From Hemibagrus wyckioides (lineage: Eukaryota > Chordata > Actinopteri > Siluriformes > Bagridae), in NCBI RefSeq assembly GCF_019097595.1, contig NC_080710.1, forward strand, positions 12,391,280 through 12,455,279: a DNA stretch of 64,000 nucleotides, given 5' to 3'. The translations under genes and the position numbers were made by a program. Of this stretch, positions 1 through 10,288 are shown piece after piece (position 1 is the first letter of the stretch; every line of letters starts with the position of its first letter). Below the pieces are notes generated by a model. The model ran no database searches and was not told the DNA's origin. It saw nothing but the letters and a program-made list of their open reading frames with translations.

Positions 1-91
1 AGGAGGAGGCGGCTGTGGATCTGCTTAAACCTCATCCAGACTGAACACAGTGAATGTGAGCAGAGATGCTAATGTATAATAATCTGTCCAT

Positions 92-316
92 TTACACTCG
101 CCAATCAATTGTAAAAGGAGAACCTGAACGAGCAGGGTTATAAGTGTTCCTATTATAGTGGTCAGTTAGAGCAAATTTGAGCTGTAGTGTTGAACAATCC
201 AGATTATCCCCGTTTGAGTAGATGGTCATCTCAACAGGCTGATTAGAATATGAGGCTATGCCTGAATCAGTAGTATCAATGAATTTGACTTTTGTAATAT
301 TTCTATATTTTTCCAT
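92..316. repeat. Probable degenerate DNA-transposon fragment downstream of rbm12b
   Basis: An open frame of 74 codons lies here on the minus strand, but it looks like no protein family I know. Part of the sequence (a minus-strand motif like CACTATAATAGGAACACTT, about 145-165) resembles the terminal repeat of the element at 52910-54040. I therefore read it as an old transposon end, not a gene. Positions 317-804 are AT-rich and probably include the rbm12b 3' UTR; I see no clear poly(A) signal there. Confidence 0.3.
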
Positions 317-804
317 TGAACTTTATCACGTTGTTCAGGATGTTTATATGCATATTTTATATTAATATATAAATATATAATAAAAACAACCTACTCTCAC
401 ACCAGGAAATGTTGTGTTACATGTTACTGTTTTTTTAAATCACTCTACAGAATCCTTGTTTTGGGTACATGTTATAAAAAAGTAGGCATACACCTTAAAG
501 GAAAAAATACAGTGGTTCATAAATCAACATCACTACACGTTTACTTAACAAATAAACAAACATTTCTGGAAAAAAAATGTTTATCAAATCACACATTACT
601 GTAAAATGCTAATACAATATACTAGCATAACTATTACCAAAGTTTGGAAAAGAATAAAAGCTCATTTCATTCACTCAATCTTTCTTGTATTATCACTTAT
701 GAGGCAAGAAAAAGTTTAGTATTTAGAAATATAATGAAAGAAAAAAAAAAAAAAAGACAAATTATAAACAGCTGTCTAAACAAAAATACCCAATGTCTCT
801 CAGT

Positions 805-2676
805 CTACACAAGCACAATATTAATTTTCCTCGTACCAATGGGTCTTCCATTTAATTCTTGGACAGCAGTGACTGCCTCACTGTGGCTTTCAAACACAAC
901 AGTTGCAGTGCCAGTAGGTGCTCCACTCCTATTATACTGCAACGAGACCGACCCTGGAATTACTCTGTACCCATAGCAGAAGTCATAAATTTCATCAACC
1001 CTTATCTTAGAGGGTAGATTGAGCAACCTGACGCATGTCGGCTGATTAAATTGTTGATTTGTTGGTCCATACTGATTATTGTCAGGACCACATGGCTCCC
1101 CTCCATAAGCAACAGGGTTTTCAAAATGATCCAATGGACCACTGTTTCCAGGAGCATAGTTAGGATCTGGCATTATATCACAGTTATCCTGATGCATTTG
1201 GTCATTAAGGAAATTTGGTTCACTGTCGTATCTTGGCGTGTTCACTTGAGAGTTCCTCTCAGGCATGCAAATGCTGTCAATACCAAATTCTTGCATCTGA
1301 GCCCAGGTGATGCACTTCAGCATGACCTCCGATCCAAGAAATCGTTGCCCGTTCAGAGATTGTGCCATTGTCGCCTCCTTTTCTGTCTGAAAAATGACTA
1401 AAGCCTCACCAAGCCCAGTTCCTCTCTCATCATGGAGCAGGATAAGCCTGTCCTCTGAAAGCTGGAATCCATGAAAGAAGTCCATGATCTCTACTTTCCG
1501 GACATCGAAAGGTAAGTTGCGAACATATATGCACCTTCTCTCAGAGTCATGAGTGCTCTGTGTTGGTTCGGATGACCTGCTGGATCTTCGCTGGTCTTCT
1601 CTTGGGTTGTCAGCAGGTTCTAGCATAGTGGCAATCTTTTCTTTAGAGATAGGAGACACGTAAACAACACTGTGCAGAAATGTTTCCTTGTGGTGAGCCA
1701 GGCCAGAACAATAGTCCTTTAGATTCTTGAACACCACAATAGCCGATTTACTCCTATCGCTATTTTTATCCACAAAAATACTGATCTGGTCATCTGTCAC
1801 AGACAGTGGATGGAGTAAGGCTTTTATATCCCGCTTTTCAACTGAATATGGGAGGTTTTCATACAACACACCAAACTCTTCATTAGAAGGAGAATGTGAC
1901 CGATGTCGAACTGGAGAGCGAGATCTCGTTCGAGATCTCCGAGCTGCAACATCTGATACAACCGAACCCCCGGACTTGACCCACTGATGTTCTGAAGCCG
2001 GCATTACTCTGATGTAACGTGGCCCGATGTATTTTCGGTCCCTCTTCAGACCTTCACTGGCATCCTCTCTGGTTCTAAATTTGACTAAACCACATCCATT
2101 AAACATTCCATAACTGTTCCGCATAAAAATTAGGTCATCGATTTGTATCCCGTCAAAAAAGACACGGACATCCTCCTTCGTCGCTGAGAACGGCATTCCA
2201 GACAAGTACAAATAGAGAGTGTCTCCATCTCCTTCTTTCTTCTGAGTTCGAGATTCATTAGGTGAAGCTACAGGAGGCCTGTTTCCCATGTTTTGATTAT
2301 CTCCTCTTCGTATATCTACTTTCACGTCCTCATGCAGTGACGTGGATCTTCCTTCGACTGCTGGTCTTTTGACAACCTCCTTGTAATTCCTCCTGTTATT
2401 CGCTTCTGATTTTCTCGTGCTTTCCTCAAGAACCTTCTGCATCTCTGACCTGCTACTCAAAAGCAAGTTGACTGGAGAGCCCTTAATGCATCCTCCTGAG
2501 CGAGTCATCGCTCGTCTTGCATCTTCGTCGGATGCAAAAATTATGAACGCCTCCTCAAGTTCTCCGCCAATTATATGAACCCCACCATTGGGTATTCTAA
2601 GGCCAGTGAAGAAATTGCGAATGTCCTCAGAACCAGCTGTGATTCTAAGTCCCTGTAAGCGGATGACCACCGCCAT
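805..2676 (-). CDS. rbm12b: RNA-binding motif protein 12B-like, single coding exon
   Basis: Predicted nuclear RNA-binding protein of 623 residues with about five RRM-type domains, near residues 1-75, 155-235, 268-345, 382-460 and 545-623, and a short RS-rich stretch (SRTRSRSPVR) near 250. The N-terminus MAVVIRLQGL and the C-terminal RRM (GYRVIPGSV, GRPIG) are hallmarks of RBM12/RBM12B. The third RRM (ENLPYSVEKRDIKALL) and the lack of RBM12's long proline-rich linker favour RBM12B. The open frame continues 22 codons further upstream, but those codons lie in an intron: a strong acceptor (TTTTGTCTGCAG) ends at 2697, only 20 nt before the ATG at 2676. One coding exon behind a 5'-UTR intron is the usual layout of this family. 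At 623 residues it is shorter than human RBM12B (about 1000), which has an expanded repeat region. Its exact RNA targets are not known to me. Confidence 0.9.
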   Translation of the reverse strand: MAVVIRLQGLRITAGSEDIRNFFTGLRIPNGGVHIIGGELEEAFIIFASDEDARRAMTRSGGCIKGSPVNLLLSSRSEMQKVLEESTRKSEANNRRNYKEVVKRPAVEGRSTSLHEDVKVDIRRGDNQNMGNRPPVASPNESRTQKKEGDGDTLYLYLSGMPFSATKEDVRVFFDGIQIDDLIFMRNSYGMFNGCGLVKFRTREDASEGLKRDRKYIGPRYIRVMPASEHQWVKSGGSVVSDVAARRSRTRSRSPVRHRSHSPSNEEFGVLYENLPYSVEKRDIKALLHPLSVTDDQISIFVDKNSDRSKSAIVVFKNLKDYCSGLAHHKETFLHSVVYVSPISKEKIATMLEPADNPREDQRRSSRSSEPTQSTHDSERRCIYVRNLPFDVRKVEIMDFFHGFQLSEDRLILLHDERGTGLGEALVIFQTEKEATMAQSLNGQRFLGSEVMLKCITWAQMQEFGIDSICMPERNSQVNTPRYDSEPNFLNDQMHQDNCDIMPDPNYAPGNSGPLDHFENPVAYGGEPCGPDNNQYGPTNQQFNQPTCVRLLNLPSKIRVDEIYDFCYGYRVIPGSVSLQYNRSGAPTGTATVVFESHSEAVTAVQELNGRPIGTRKINIVLV

Positions 2677-3464
2677 GTTGGCACACACAACAGCACCTGC
2701 AGACAAAAGTACACATGATAGAGTTATCTCCATCTTGGCCATGGTCCACCAATGTCACAGTATTCAAGGTCTTCCATTTTCCAAAAACCAATGCTTAATA
2801 GAGGACCACAGAGCGATTATCATTTGTACAAAGAATAAATTATGATTCCAACTACATGTTACTTAACGGCTTATTTCCTGCTTTTAGTAACAAGATTACT
2901 TGATCCCTTGTCTTGTCCTCCACAAAAGCACCACTCCAGTTCTCAAGGAGAAAAACTCTTAACGTGCATCCTGAGCAATCCAACACTGAATTCCTTATGA
3001 TTTCCTCATGGTCAAAGCATGACCCATCCCTGTCAATGCCGAAAAAACAACAGACGCTTGTTAAATTACAACACAACCAGAACTCTAATCAGATCCTTTT
3101 CTAAAGTCCACTCAAATGACAGCTCTATGACACCACAATATTGTCTACTGCTACGACAAAAATGCATTCAATTCCCCCCCGTGTCTGAAACTTCATCTAA
3201 GATCTTCTCCAACGCACGTCATCATTCAATTCCCTTTTGAAGAACACCATCAGCAAATATCTCACTAAGCCATTTCCAACACATTACTTACCTTCGAATT
3301 CAAAAACACCTTAATCCCACTTTTTACATACCATCTCAAATATCCCAATGTCTGGTGCAAACTTCCCAAGAATTGAGACTGGACAATGTCTTTATGAGGT
3401 ACACACAAGCACCAGTATTTAAGTGAATGAATGTTACACCTTCGTTCATTGGGGCATTCATCTA

Positions 3465-3700
3465 TCTTCAATAACCGCTTTATCCTGGTCAGGTTTCAGG
3501 TGAATCCAGAGCCTATCCCGGGGAATATTGGGTACGAGGCTGGAATACACTCTAGATGGGACAATTGACCAAGACATTATGGACACATACACGCATACAG
3601 AGGCAATTTAGTATAGCCAATCCACTTACTAGTATGCTTTCAGATGGTGGAAAGAAACCAGAGAACGCAAAGAAAACCCATGTGAAACTCCCAAGCTGTT
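3465..3700. repeat. Truncated fish interspersed repeat
   Basis: This is a decayed copy of a very common teleost repeat, recognisable from phrases such as ACCGCTTTATCCTGGTCAGG, GAGCCTATCCCGGG and GGCAATTTAGTATAGCCAAT. A second truncated copy lies at about 34415-34690. I do not know its formal family name. Confidence 0.6.
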
Positions 3701-4126
3701 AGAGACCTTGGGAAGAGAGACATGTAAAAATGAACTATTCAACACAATATAAGTCATGCTCTAGTTTTCCCCCAAACAGTCTCCACACACAAAAATCCCC
3801 TCAGGTTCCTTCACCAATAAAACACATGAAACTTGTCAGCCATATTGTTTCATGCGGACAAAGAATTAGCCGTTAGCCAAACGATAGCTTACACAGTACA
3901 CTGTTACAGGACATTAAACTAAAATAGTTCAACTGCAAACAGATGTGAAAACACAACAGGAAGCCCACAAACCAGACCCAAAAATCATTTCCCAGTATCT
4001 CTATATTAACGTCTGAACCGTAGTAGCAAAGTAAAGGTTTCGCATCAGAACAATGCTAAGTATGGCTGCCATGATGACGCACATACAAAGCAAGACGCAA
4101 ATCAGATGCGCATTACCGGATCACTT

Positions 4127-4330
4127 ACACAAGCTGCCACGAACCGGCACGTTATTAAGCTTTATAAACCACTGCAGTGCTTGTTTAACCAGGACGGCAC
4201 TATATTTTTCCTTCTTTCGTGACAAGAAAACGTGTCAGTAAATCAACCTCTCCAGCAGTGAGCTAGGCTGAAGGAGAGTCTTCTTACTCTGCGCTGGTTA
4301 AAGAGGCAGAACTGCTCCATACACCGCCAT
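4127..4330 (-). promoter_or_regulatory. rbm12b: Possible 5' noncoding exon and promoter of rbm12b
   Basis: A good minus-strand donor (TGT|GTAAGT, GT at 4128-4127) ends a stretch without repeats that could be the noncoding first exon, spliced to the acceptor at 2697. This is inference from splice motifs and family layout. No TATA box is evident. The intervening 2.75-4.1 kb would be the intron; it shows no open frame of interest. Confidence 0.3.
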
Positions 4331-4652
4331 CTACAGCACTGAGGGCAACAACACAGGGGGTGTGGGGTAAAATGCAAGAAATCTGCCGGGGATTCCAAAT
4401 AAAATCAGACCCAGATAACCCTCAGAGGTCTGTGGTGTTACTAATGTGCACGTTCTAGTGCTGCTCAGGACTTTAAACTGTGCTGAGTCTTATTGTACAG
4501 TCTACAGTTTATTTTCGTTTCATTTAGTTGGTTCACATTTCATCCTAAGTGTAGCACTTTACTTCATAAACTATATTCCATTCCTAACAATACACTTCTT
4601 TGTGATGAGACAAATGTCATAATAATGTCCATATTCCTCACTGGACCTGTAC

Positions 4653-5115
4653 ATACACCAATCAGGCATAACATTAAGAGGAGTGAGAGGTGAAGAGAAT
4701 AAGACTGACTATCTCTTCATCATGGCACCTGTTAGTGGGTGGGATATATTAGGCAGCAAGTGAACATTTTGTCCTCAAAGTTGATGTGTTAGAAGCAGGA
4801 AAAATGGACAAGCGTAAGGATTTGAGTGAGTTTGACCAAGGGCCAAATTGTGATGACTAGACGACTGGATCAGAGCATCTCCAAAACTGCAGCTCTTGTG
4901 CGGTGTTTCTGGTCTGCAGTGGTCTGTATCTATCAGAAGTATCCTTTAAGTCCTGTAAGTATCCTTTAAGTCCTGTTACATGACTTAAAGGATCTGCTGC
5001 TAACATCTTGGTGCCAGATACCACAGTACACCTTCAGGGAGTCCATGCCTCGACGAGTCAGTGCTGTTTTGGCAGCAAAAGGGGAACCAACACAATATTA
5101 GGCAGGTGCTCATAC
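4653..5115 (+). mobile_element. Tc1/mariner fossil (family A), internally deleted
   Basis: It starts with a terminal repeat TACACCAATCAGGCATAACA and keeps pieces of the transposase N-terminal helix-turn-helix (GTAAGGATTTGAGTGAGTTT, then a frameshift) and of the far C-terminus (AGTGCTGTTTTGGCAGCAAA). The catalytic middle is gone. A 20-bp unit is tandemly doubled at about 4937-4977. The right terminal repeat is unrecognisable, and a second element begins about 20 bp on. Same family as 12897-13392 and 14087-14612. Confidence 0.75.
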
Positions 5116-5137
5116 ATATCTCACTGTTCTTGTGCAC

Positions 5138-5390
5138 TATATGGCCAAACATAGGTTGACACCTGACTGTCATACCTATACAATTTCCCTTCACTTGAAC
5201 TAAGGGTCCAAAACATGTCTCAGTGTTACACTGCCCCTGTGTACAAAGTGAGGTCCATTAAGACCTGGTTTGCCAAGGTTGACTTAGAAGAATTGGAGTG
5301 GTCTCCACAAAGCCCTGACCTCAACTATACTGAACACCTGTTGGATGAATTGTAACACTGACTGCACCTCAGGCCTCATCACCTGCCATC
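5138..5390 (+). mobile_element. Tc1-like fossil (family B) fragment
   Basis: The left end CACTATATGGCCAAACATAG followed by GTTGACACCTGACTG matches the terminal repeat of a common fish Tc1-like element. Codons of the late transposase (a diverged SPDLNPIEH-type motif, about 5306-5340) follow. Heavily decayed and not functional. Related pieces lie at 7800-7905 and 56760-57170. From 5400 to 6000 I see nothing coding. Confidence 0.55.
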
Positions 5391-6019
5391 ATTTGCTTAT
5401 TCTTTTCTTTGTGGGAACATTTGGTGCCCACCATGGGATAAAAACATACACACCAAACTAAACCTTGTTACGAAAACTGTGAAAGCATAGACAAACAATA
5501 TAGTCCAGCATTTATGAGTAAAATTCACAACAGAGAAATTGTCTCTCAGATGTTCCACAAGATAAAATCTAACAATAAAAGCTTTAAAATGACAATCGTT
5601 GGCAAATCTTTGTGGTGTAACTGGAATAACACAACATGCTGTGTTGTTATACCAAACACACTATCGGGGAAGTTGGCATGGTGCTTGAGGGTGTTTAGTG
5701 ACACTGCATAAGACTTATGTTTTTTTCCCCACATTAAGGTTTCCTGGTCTTGAGTCTCTTTTAAAAATCCTGGAGAACAAACTAGTGTCATTTTTGTTAG
5801 ACATTCTGATATACATCAACAGAGTTTTTTTCTATTCTGACTGCTACAAGGTTTGTGAAAGTGAACATGTTTCAATGAATTCAGTGTTCAGGTTGCTTGA
5901 ATTGGATATAATGTTTTGACTGAGCAAAACATGCCACAGTATAGTTCTGATTTGGCTGTATACTTAATGCTCATAATGACAGAAAAGCAACTGAGACACA
6001 AAACTATCAAAAAGATACA

Positions 6020-6025
6020 TTTATT
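6020..6025 (-). terminator. Candidate poly(A) signal of the tubulin gene
   Basis: AATAAA on the minus strand, about 145 nt past the stop codon at 6171. It would give a short 3' UTR. Confidence 0.5.
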
Positions 6026-6170
6026 AATTTGTTTTCACCAGCTAGAAATATTTTAAGCTCAAACTATAAAATGCTTGCAGATCTTAACACCTAAGCACAA
6101 ACCTAGGGATTAAACAACATCCATGACAAATTTCATAGATATTACATTCAAGTGCATTTAAGATTAAGCC

Positions 6171-9100
6171 TCACTGAGACTCGTACTCCTCAATGAGATC
6201 AGAAAGTGTATTTAATGCCTGATGAAATTCTTCCGTCCCTATGCCATAACGTTCATACCAGTGTAGATAGGCTCGTGCATTTAACATCTCTGTTGTACGT
6301 TGAGCTACGTGGCCTAATAACTTTGTGACACTGCTGTGGTTGGAGCATACGGTGAGTATGCGGGCAGACGAGCGGACATTAGCTTCATTTCTGGGATCTG
6401 GAATATAAGGAAAAAAAGTTGTAGACTATATGGCTCTGTATCCTTTTTATATACTAGCACTCTCAAACAACTGCTTACAACAACAATCAGTGGATTTCTT
6501 CATGCAAAACTGAGCAAATGATGTGGAAACTATAGCTCACCAGTCCAGTGGTCAACAGGAAAAGGATTCCATGGGACACACCTATGTGCATGTCGCAGCT
6601 TCTGCAGGACAGATGAAACGATAAACGAGTTGTCATGGTTGCCACGTGCAACTGCCAGCACAGCACGACTAGAATACTGTACTCGGTCATAAGGAATAAC
6701 GAACACATACAGAAAAACATTTCATTTCAACAACACATAAGCATTTTCATCACAGTATTGTTGACACCAGCCACTGCTGCTAGATCAGGCATTTACAGTA
6801 AGAACTAACCGCCAGAAAATAGGTTCATGACAAGCTCGTGTTGAGATGTTCGACAATATAATGATTTTATTTTCATAACACTCTTGCAGTACTGAGTTGT
6901 GAACACTCTGGCCATATCTCACCCAGCATACAACCATACTAAAAAGTGTCACTACACCAGTGGTGTTACTATTAAGGTATAATCTTTATTGCACAATATG
7001 CAGCTTGGGCCTTAAATTCTATCTATAATGGTGATGCACACAATAAAAGAAAAGCACAGCACAACCTACGTTTAAAAAAAAACAAAAAAAACAAAAACAA
7101 TTCTTCAATAAGCAGCTTCCAGGAATTATGGAAGGGATCTACATCCTGTAGCTTTAAATATACGGAAGGAATACAACTTAAAAATGTCTATTTCTGTTAC
7201 AGACCTTGCTTTATTGCATTCATTTGCAAATAAATTGTGTGCTGAAACAGTTTTCAATGGGCACAGCACAAAAGAATTTGGACTATCACATTTATATGGG
7301 CTGTGTGCAATATTTAAGGACTATCAGATTGTCTTGAAAGTGTTGCATACCTATTTTAGGAGTACATGGCTTGACTAAGCTCTATGACCAAACATGAAAA
7401 TAATCCCTGTCTGTAGAATGCCTGTTTAAGGATACAGGTTTTCCATCAGGTGAAAGCTGAGGTAGATTCTGAACTGTTTCACTGGCTAAAGTGTCCCAGT
7501 GTGACATCTCACTAGAGAGAATTATAAGACGTTATTAGCAATGTTATAAGCATAGCAAAGTACAAACTTGCCATTCATTAATATGCATTAGAAAAACATC
7601 CTTATATAAAGCTCCATCAGCCTTCTGAGCTGATCGCAACTCACCTAGCAGAAGCCTGAGTGGTGTAGAGTAGCTTCGCTGTAGGAATAGGGCATACAGA
7701 CCTCACCAACTCCCATGGCTCCATTCCTAAACTCTGGCCACTTTATGGAAATCACTGATTACATTATATGAAAGTGTAATGCTACATGACACAAAGACAT
7801 TCTATACAATTGTGATCTTTAAACTTTGGGGCAAAGATTTGGGGGAAGGCCTACATATGGGTGTGATGGTTAAGGTGTCCACATACCTTTGTCTATATGA
7901 TGTATTAACAATACTAAACATTAAAAGGAATGAATCAACTCTTTACATTAAAAAGTGATATGAAAATAACTATGACACTCAAGTCATGCTCAACAGGAAA
8001 ATTTATTTTCACATTTACCTTCCTGTAGTAAGAGTCTTCACTGGCATCAGGAGTCCAGCCATGCATGAGGTTATGTGTGCATTCATTACTGAGAGTGTGC
8101 TTTGTGGGAAACCACAGGAGACAGTTCCAAACCCTGCATGTGATTTCTGTTGAAATCCAGCACGACTTAGAACTTGGTCATTATGAAACAGAAGTATGCC
8201 GTCAGCCGACCTGTGAATTAGGGAGAAATTAGTCACGCAGTAACTTGGAATATAGTTTATATAAAAGATGAGCTAATAAACGAACATGTGAACCTGTGTA
8301 GTGCTGCTAGACTCAGTAAAGTGTTGTAGTGCTGAAGCGGGCTCTCTCCGCTTTGATGAGGTACCACAGACACAGTCAGGATGTGACCCACAGGAAACTC
8401 CTCACGAATTTCCTCACACAGCCGTGAACCGAGACCTGCTCGCCCACAAAGGTGAAAATAAAGATATGCAGTCTCTAACTGAAGCAAATGGAAGGATTGT
8501 ATCAGTCTTCTCTATTGAAGAAATGTCATTTCGATGCTGAAGAGCAAGCTCACTGTTTTTGATGAACAAAATGAAATATTGGCTGCAGGGCCATACTGCT
8601 CACCAGACCCTGTGCCTCCAGTCAGACTGTGCAGGAGAACAGTTCCTCCATAGTAATCTTGTCTTTCTGCTTCTTGACGCAATGCCTCCATTGTATGCTT
8701 GAGTAAGCCGTTGTCACCCTCACCTCGGCCTCCATGGTAACCTGTTATATAGATTCAAGATAACAGCTCGGGTTACTTGGATTTTCATAAACACAGCAAA
8801 CATATAACTTGCCCTGCAGTAATGAAAGCACATATGCCTCTTTTTAACATGGCCATGTGACTAATCTTATTTAATTGCAATAATTTGTTTATTGTTATCA
8901 TCTTCAAATATTTATGAAATTGAAGCTTTTATTATCTTTATCAGGTTTAAATACTGAAATAGTTGTTTCTGTATGCTTAAACGATTAGGACAAGAAAAAA
9001 GTTATGTTAAAATATAACTAAAAAGTACTGGCACCCTTCTAAATGTTTGCGTTTTGCATTATTTCTAAGAAACACAAAATGTAAGTATAATTTGGGCCTA

Positions 9101-9593
9101 TATAATGTATATTAAATATTTGTACCATGAGCTATACAATGTGTATCCAGATTGTTTAGTACTGAGCGTGACTCTGGACTGACCATATGCCCAGTTTCCT
9201 CCACGTCCTCCTTTCCCCTCAATAATGTTGGATTGTCGGATTTCCCTGGATGACAGAACTAACATTGAAATTTCTCTCATATCAAAAAACTTTTAGACTT
9301 CGGTATAATGACTTACCTATTTCTGACAAACTCATAAGCTTTTCTGAGGACTTTGGGCTCAGTGTCAACACACACTGCTGCTAGGTCCCCATTTCTGGAG
9401 CTGAATGGACATCTAGAAACGGACAAATAAAAGAAATAGTCTTATATGATTGATAAAAAAGGTGAATTTACATGGTTTAAAAGTATGTTAGTTACCTTTT
9501 CTTGTGCTCATTGGATTTTTTAGTTATGAGCTTCCACCAGTCCAGGCCCAGCTGATTACCACACTGTCCAACTTGCAGCACTACAGCAGACAT
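6171..9593 (-). CDS. Divergent tubulin, probably zeta-tubulin (10 exons, 417 aa)
   Basis: Exons, in plus coordinates and transcribed from the right: 9496-9593, 9317-9412, 9184-9245, 8604-8741, 8294-8435, 8019-8210, 7645-7731, 7436-7511, 6541-6676, 6171-6397. All junctions keep phase; the total is 1254 nt. The product is a GTP-binding tubulin: the N-terminal QVGQCGNQLG (residues 7-16), VDTEPKVLR near 50, GGRGGNWAYG near 78-87, and the nucleotide-binding GGTGSG loop near 127-132. The C-terminus ends in EEYESQ with no long acidic tail. It is not alpha, beta or gamma, and it differs clearly from delta (GSGNNWAYGY) and epsilon. By elimination and by GGRG-NWAYGY it fits zeta-tubulin, a basal-body/basal-foot tubulin of ciliated cells present in fish and amphibians and missing from placental mammals. 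Tubulin: near certain. Zeta: probable. The donors at 9183 and 7435 are weaker than the rest. The start codon lies about 0.7 kb from that of setd2, which is transcribed the other way. Confidence 0.8.
7800..7905 (-). mobile_element. Tc1-like fossil (family B) end, in a tubulin intron
   Basis: Contains TTAAGGTGTCCACATACCTT, the inner part of the terminal repeat of the family-B element, preceded by GGGTGTGATGG. Only about 100 bp survive. It sits between exons 6 and 7 of the tubulin gene. Confidence 0.5.
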
Positions 9594-10288
9594 GTTCTTT
9601 AAGGAATCTTAGAGCATTATAACACGACTAATCGATGAGTTAAAGGTCGTTAAACTAAATGAAGAAAAAAAAAAAACAGCTACAACACTGATATCCTAAT
9701 ATAATATCCCTACTAAACTACCCTAAGTGATGTTAGCTCTGGGAGCTAACCGAGTCTGAGTTTCTTTTTATCCTGTGTAACAAACGCACGAATAGTCGAC
9801 GATTCTAACACTATCATGTAGCCGTATCTACCTGGCCTGCCTTGGCCGGTTATAAGCGGTCTTTGGGAGCTGGACTGAAGTGTGCTTATCAGTGTGGTCT
9901 TCGCGCTGAATGCGGCTGAAGAGGTGGAGTCGAAACCGGTGCATTGTATCGAATAGTGTGAGCTTGCTCTGGCCGCTTCACTAACCCATGAAGCAAAAGG
10001 AGGTTGCTTTTCACGACATGCTCTGTGGTGCTAAGAAAGTGCACCGAAAGCAAAACCCGGCTTTATTCATGGACTGCACTGGATTAACTTGCATATACAA
10101 TTAATTCTAAACGAATTTAACTCGAAACGCATCTACTTAATACGTAGGACGACTTGCTTTTGAGGACAGTTAGCCAGCTAGCTGGCGAGCGCTCGGTGAA
10201 GGCTAGCTGGCTATCCCGTGTGGATTTGACGTTTGATGGTGGATGTTTATCAAACAACCGAAGGAGATTGCCACTCTTGGTGTCGACG
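9594..10288. promoter_or_regulatory. Shared (bidirectional) promoter of the tubulin gene and setd2
   Basis: About 0.7 kb separates two start codons that face away from each other. The middle (about 9830-10030) is richer in G, C and CpG than its surroundings, with GGCCGGTTATAAG and CGGCTGAAGAGG-type sequence. It has no repeats and no open frame of note. Both transcription start sites must fall inside it unless there are unseen upstream exons. Short divergent spacing usually means a shared promoter; that step is inference. Confidence 0.6.

Noticed and set aside
2677..2742. N-terminal extension of rbm12b (22 extra codons)
   Set aside because: It crosses a strong intron acceptor (TCTGCAG ending at 2697), and the family protein starts at MAVVIRLQG.
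6171..9593. Calling the tubulin tubd1 (delta) or tube1 (epsilon)
   Set aside because: The region after GGTGSG and the GGRG-NWAYG segment differ from what I know of delta and epsilon; zeta fits best.
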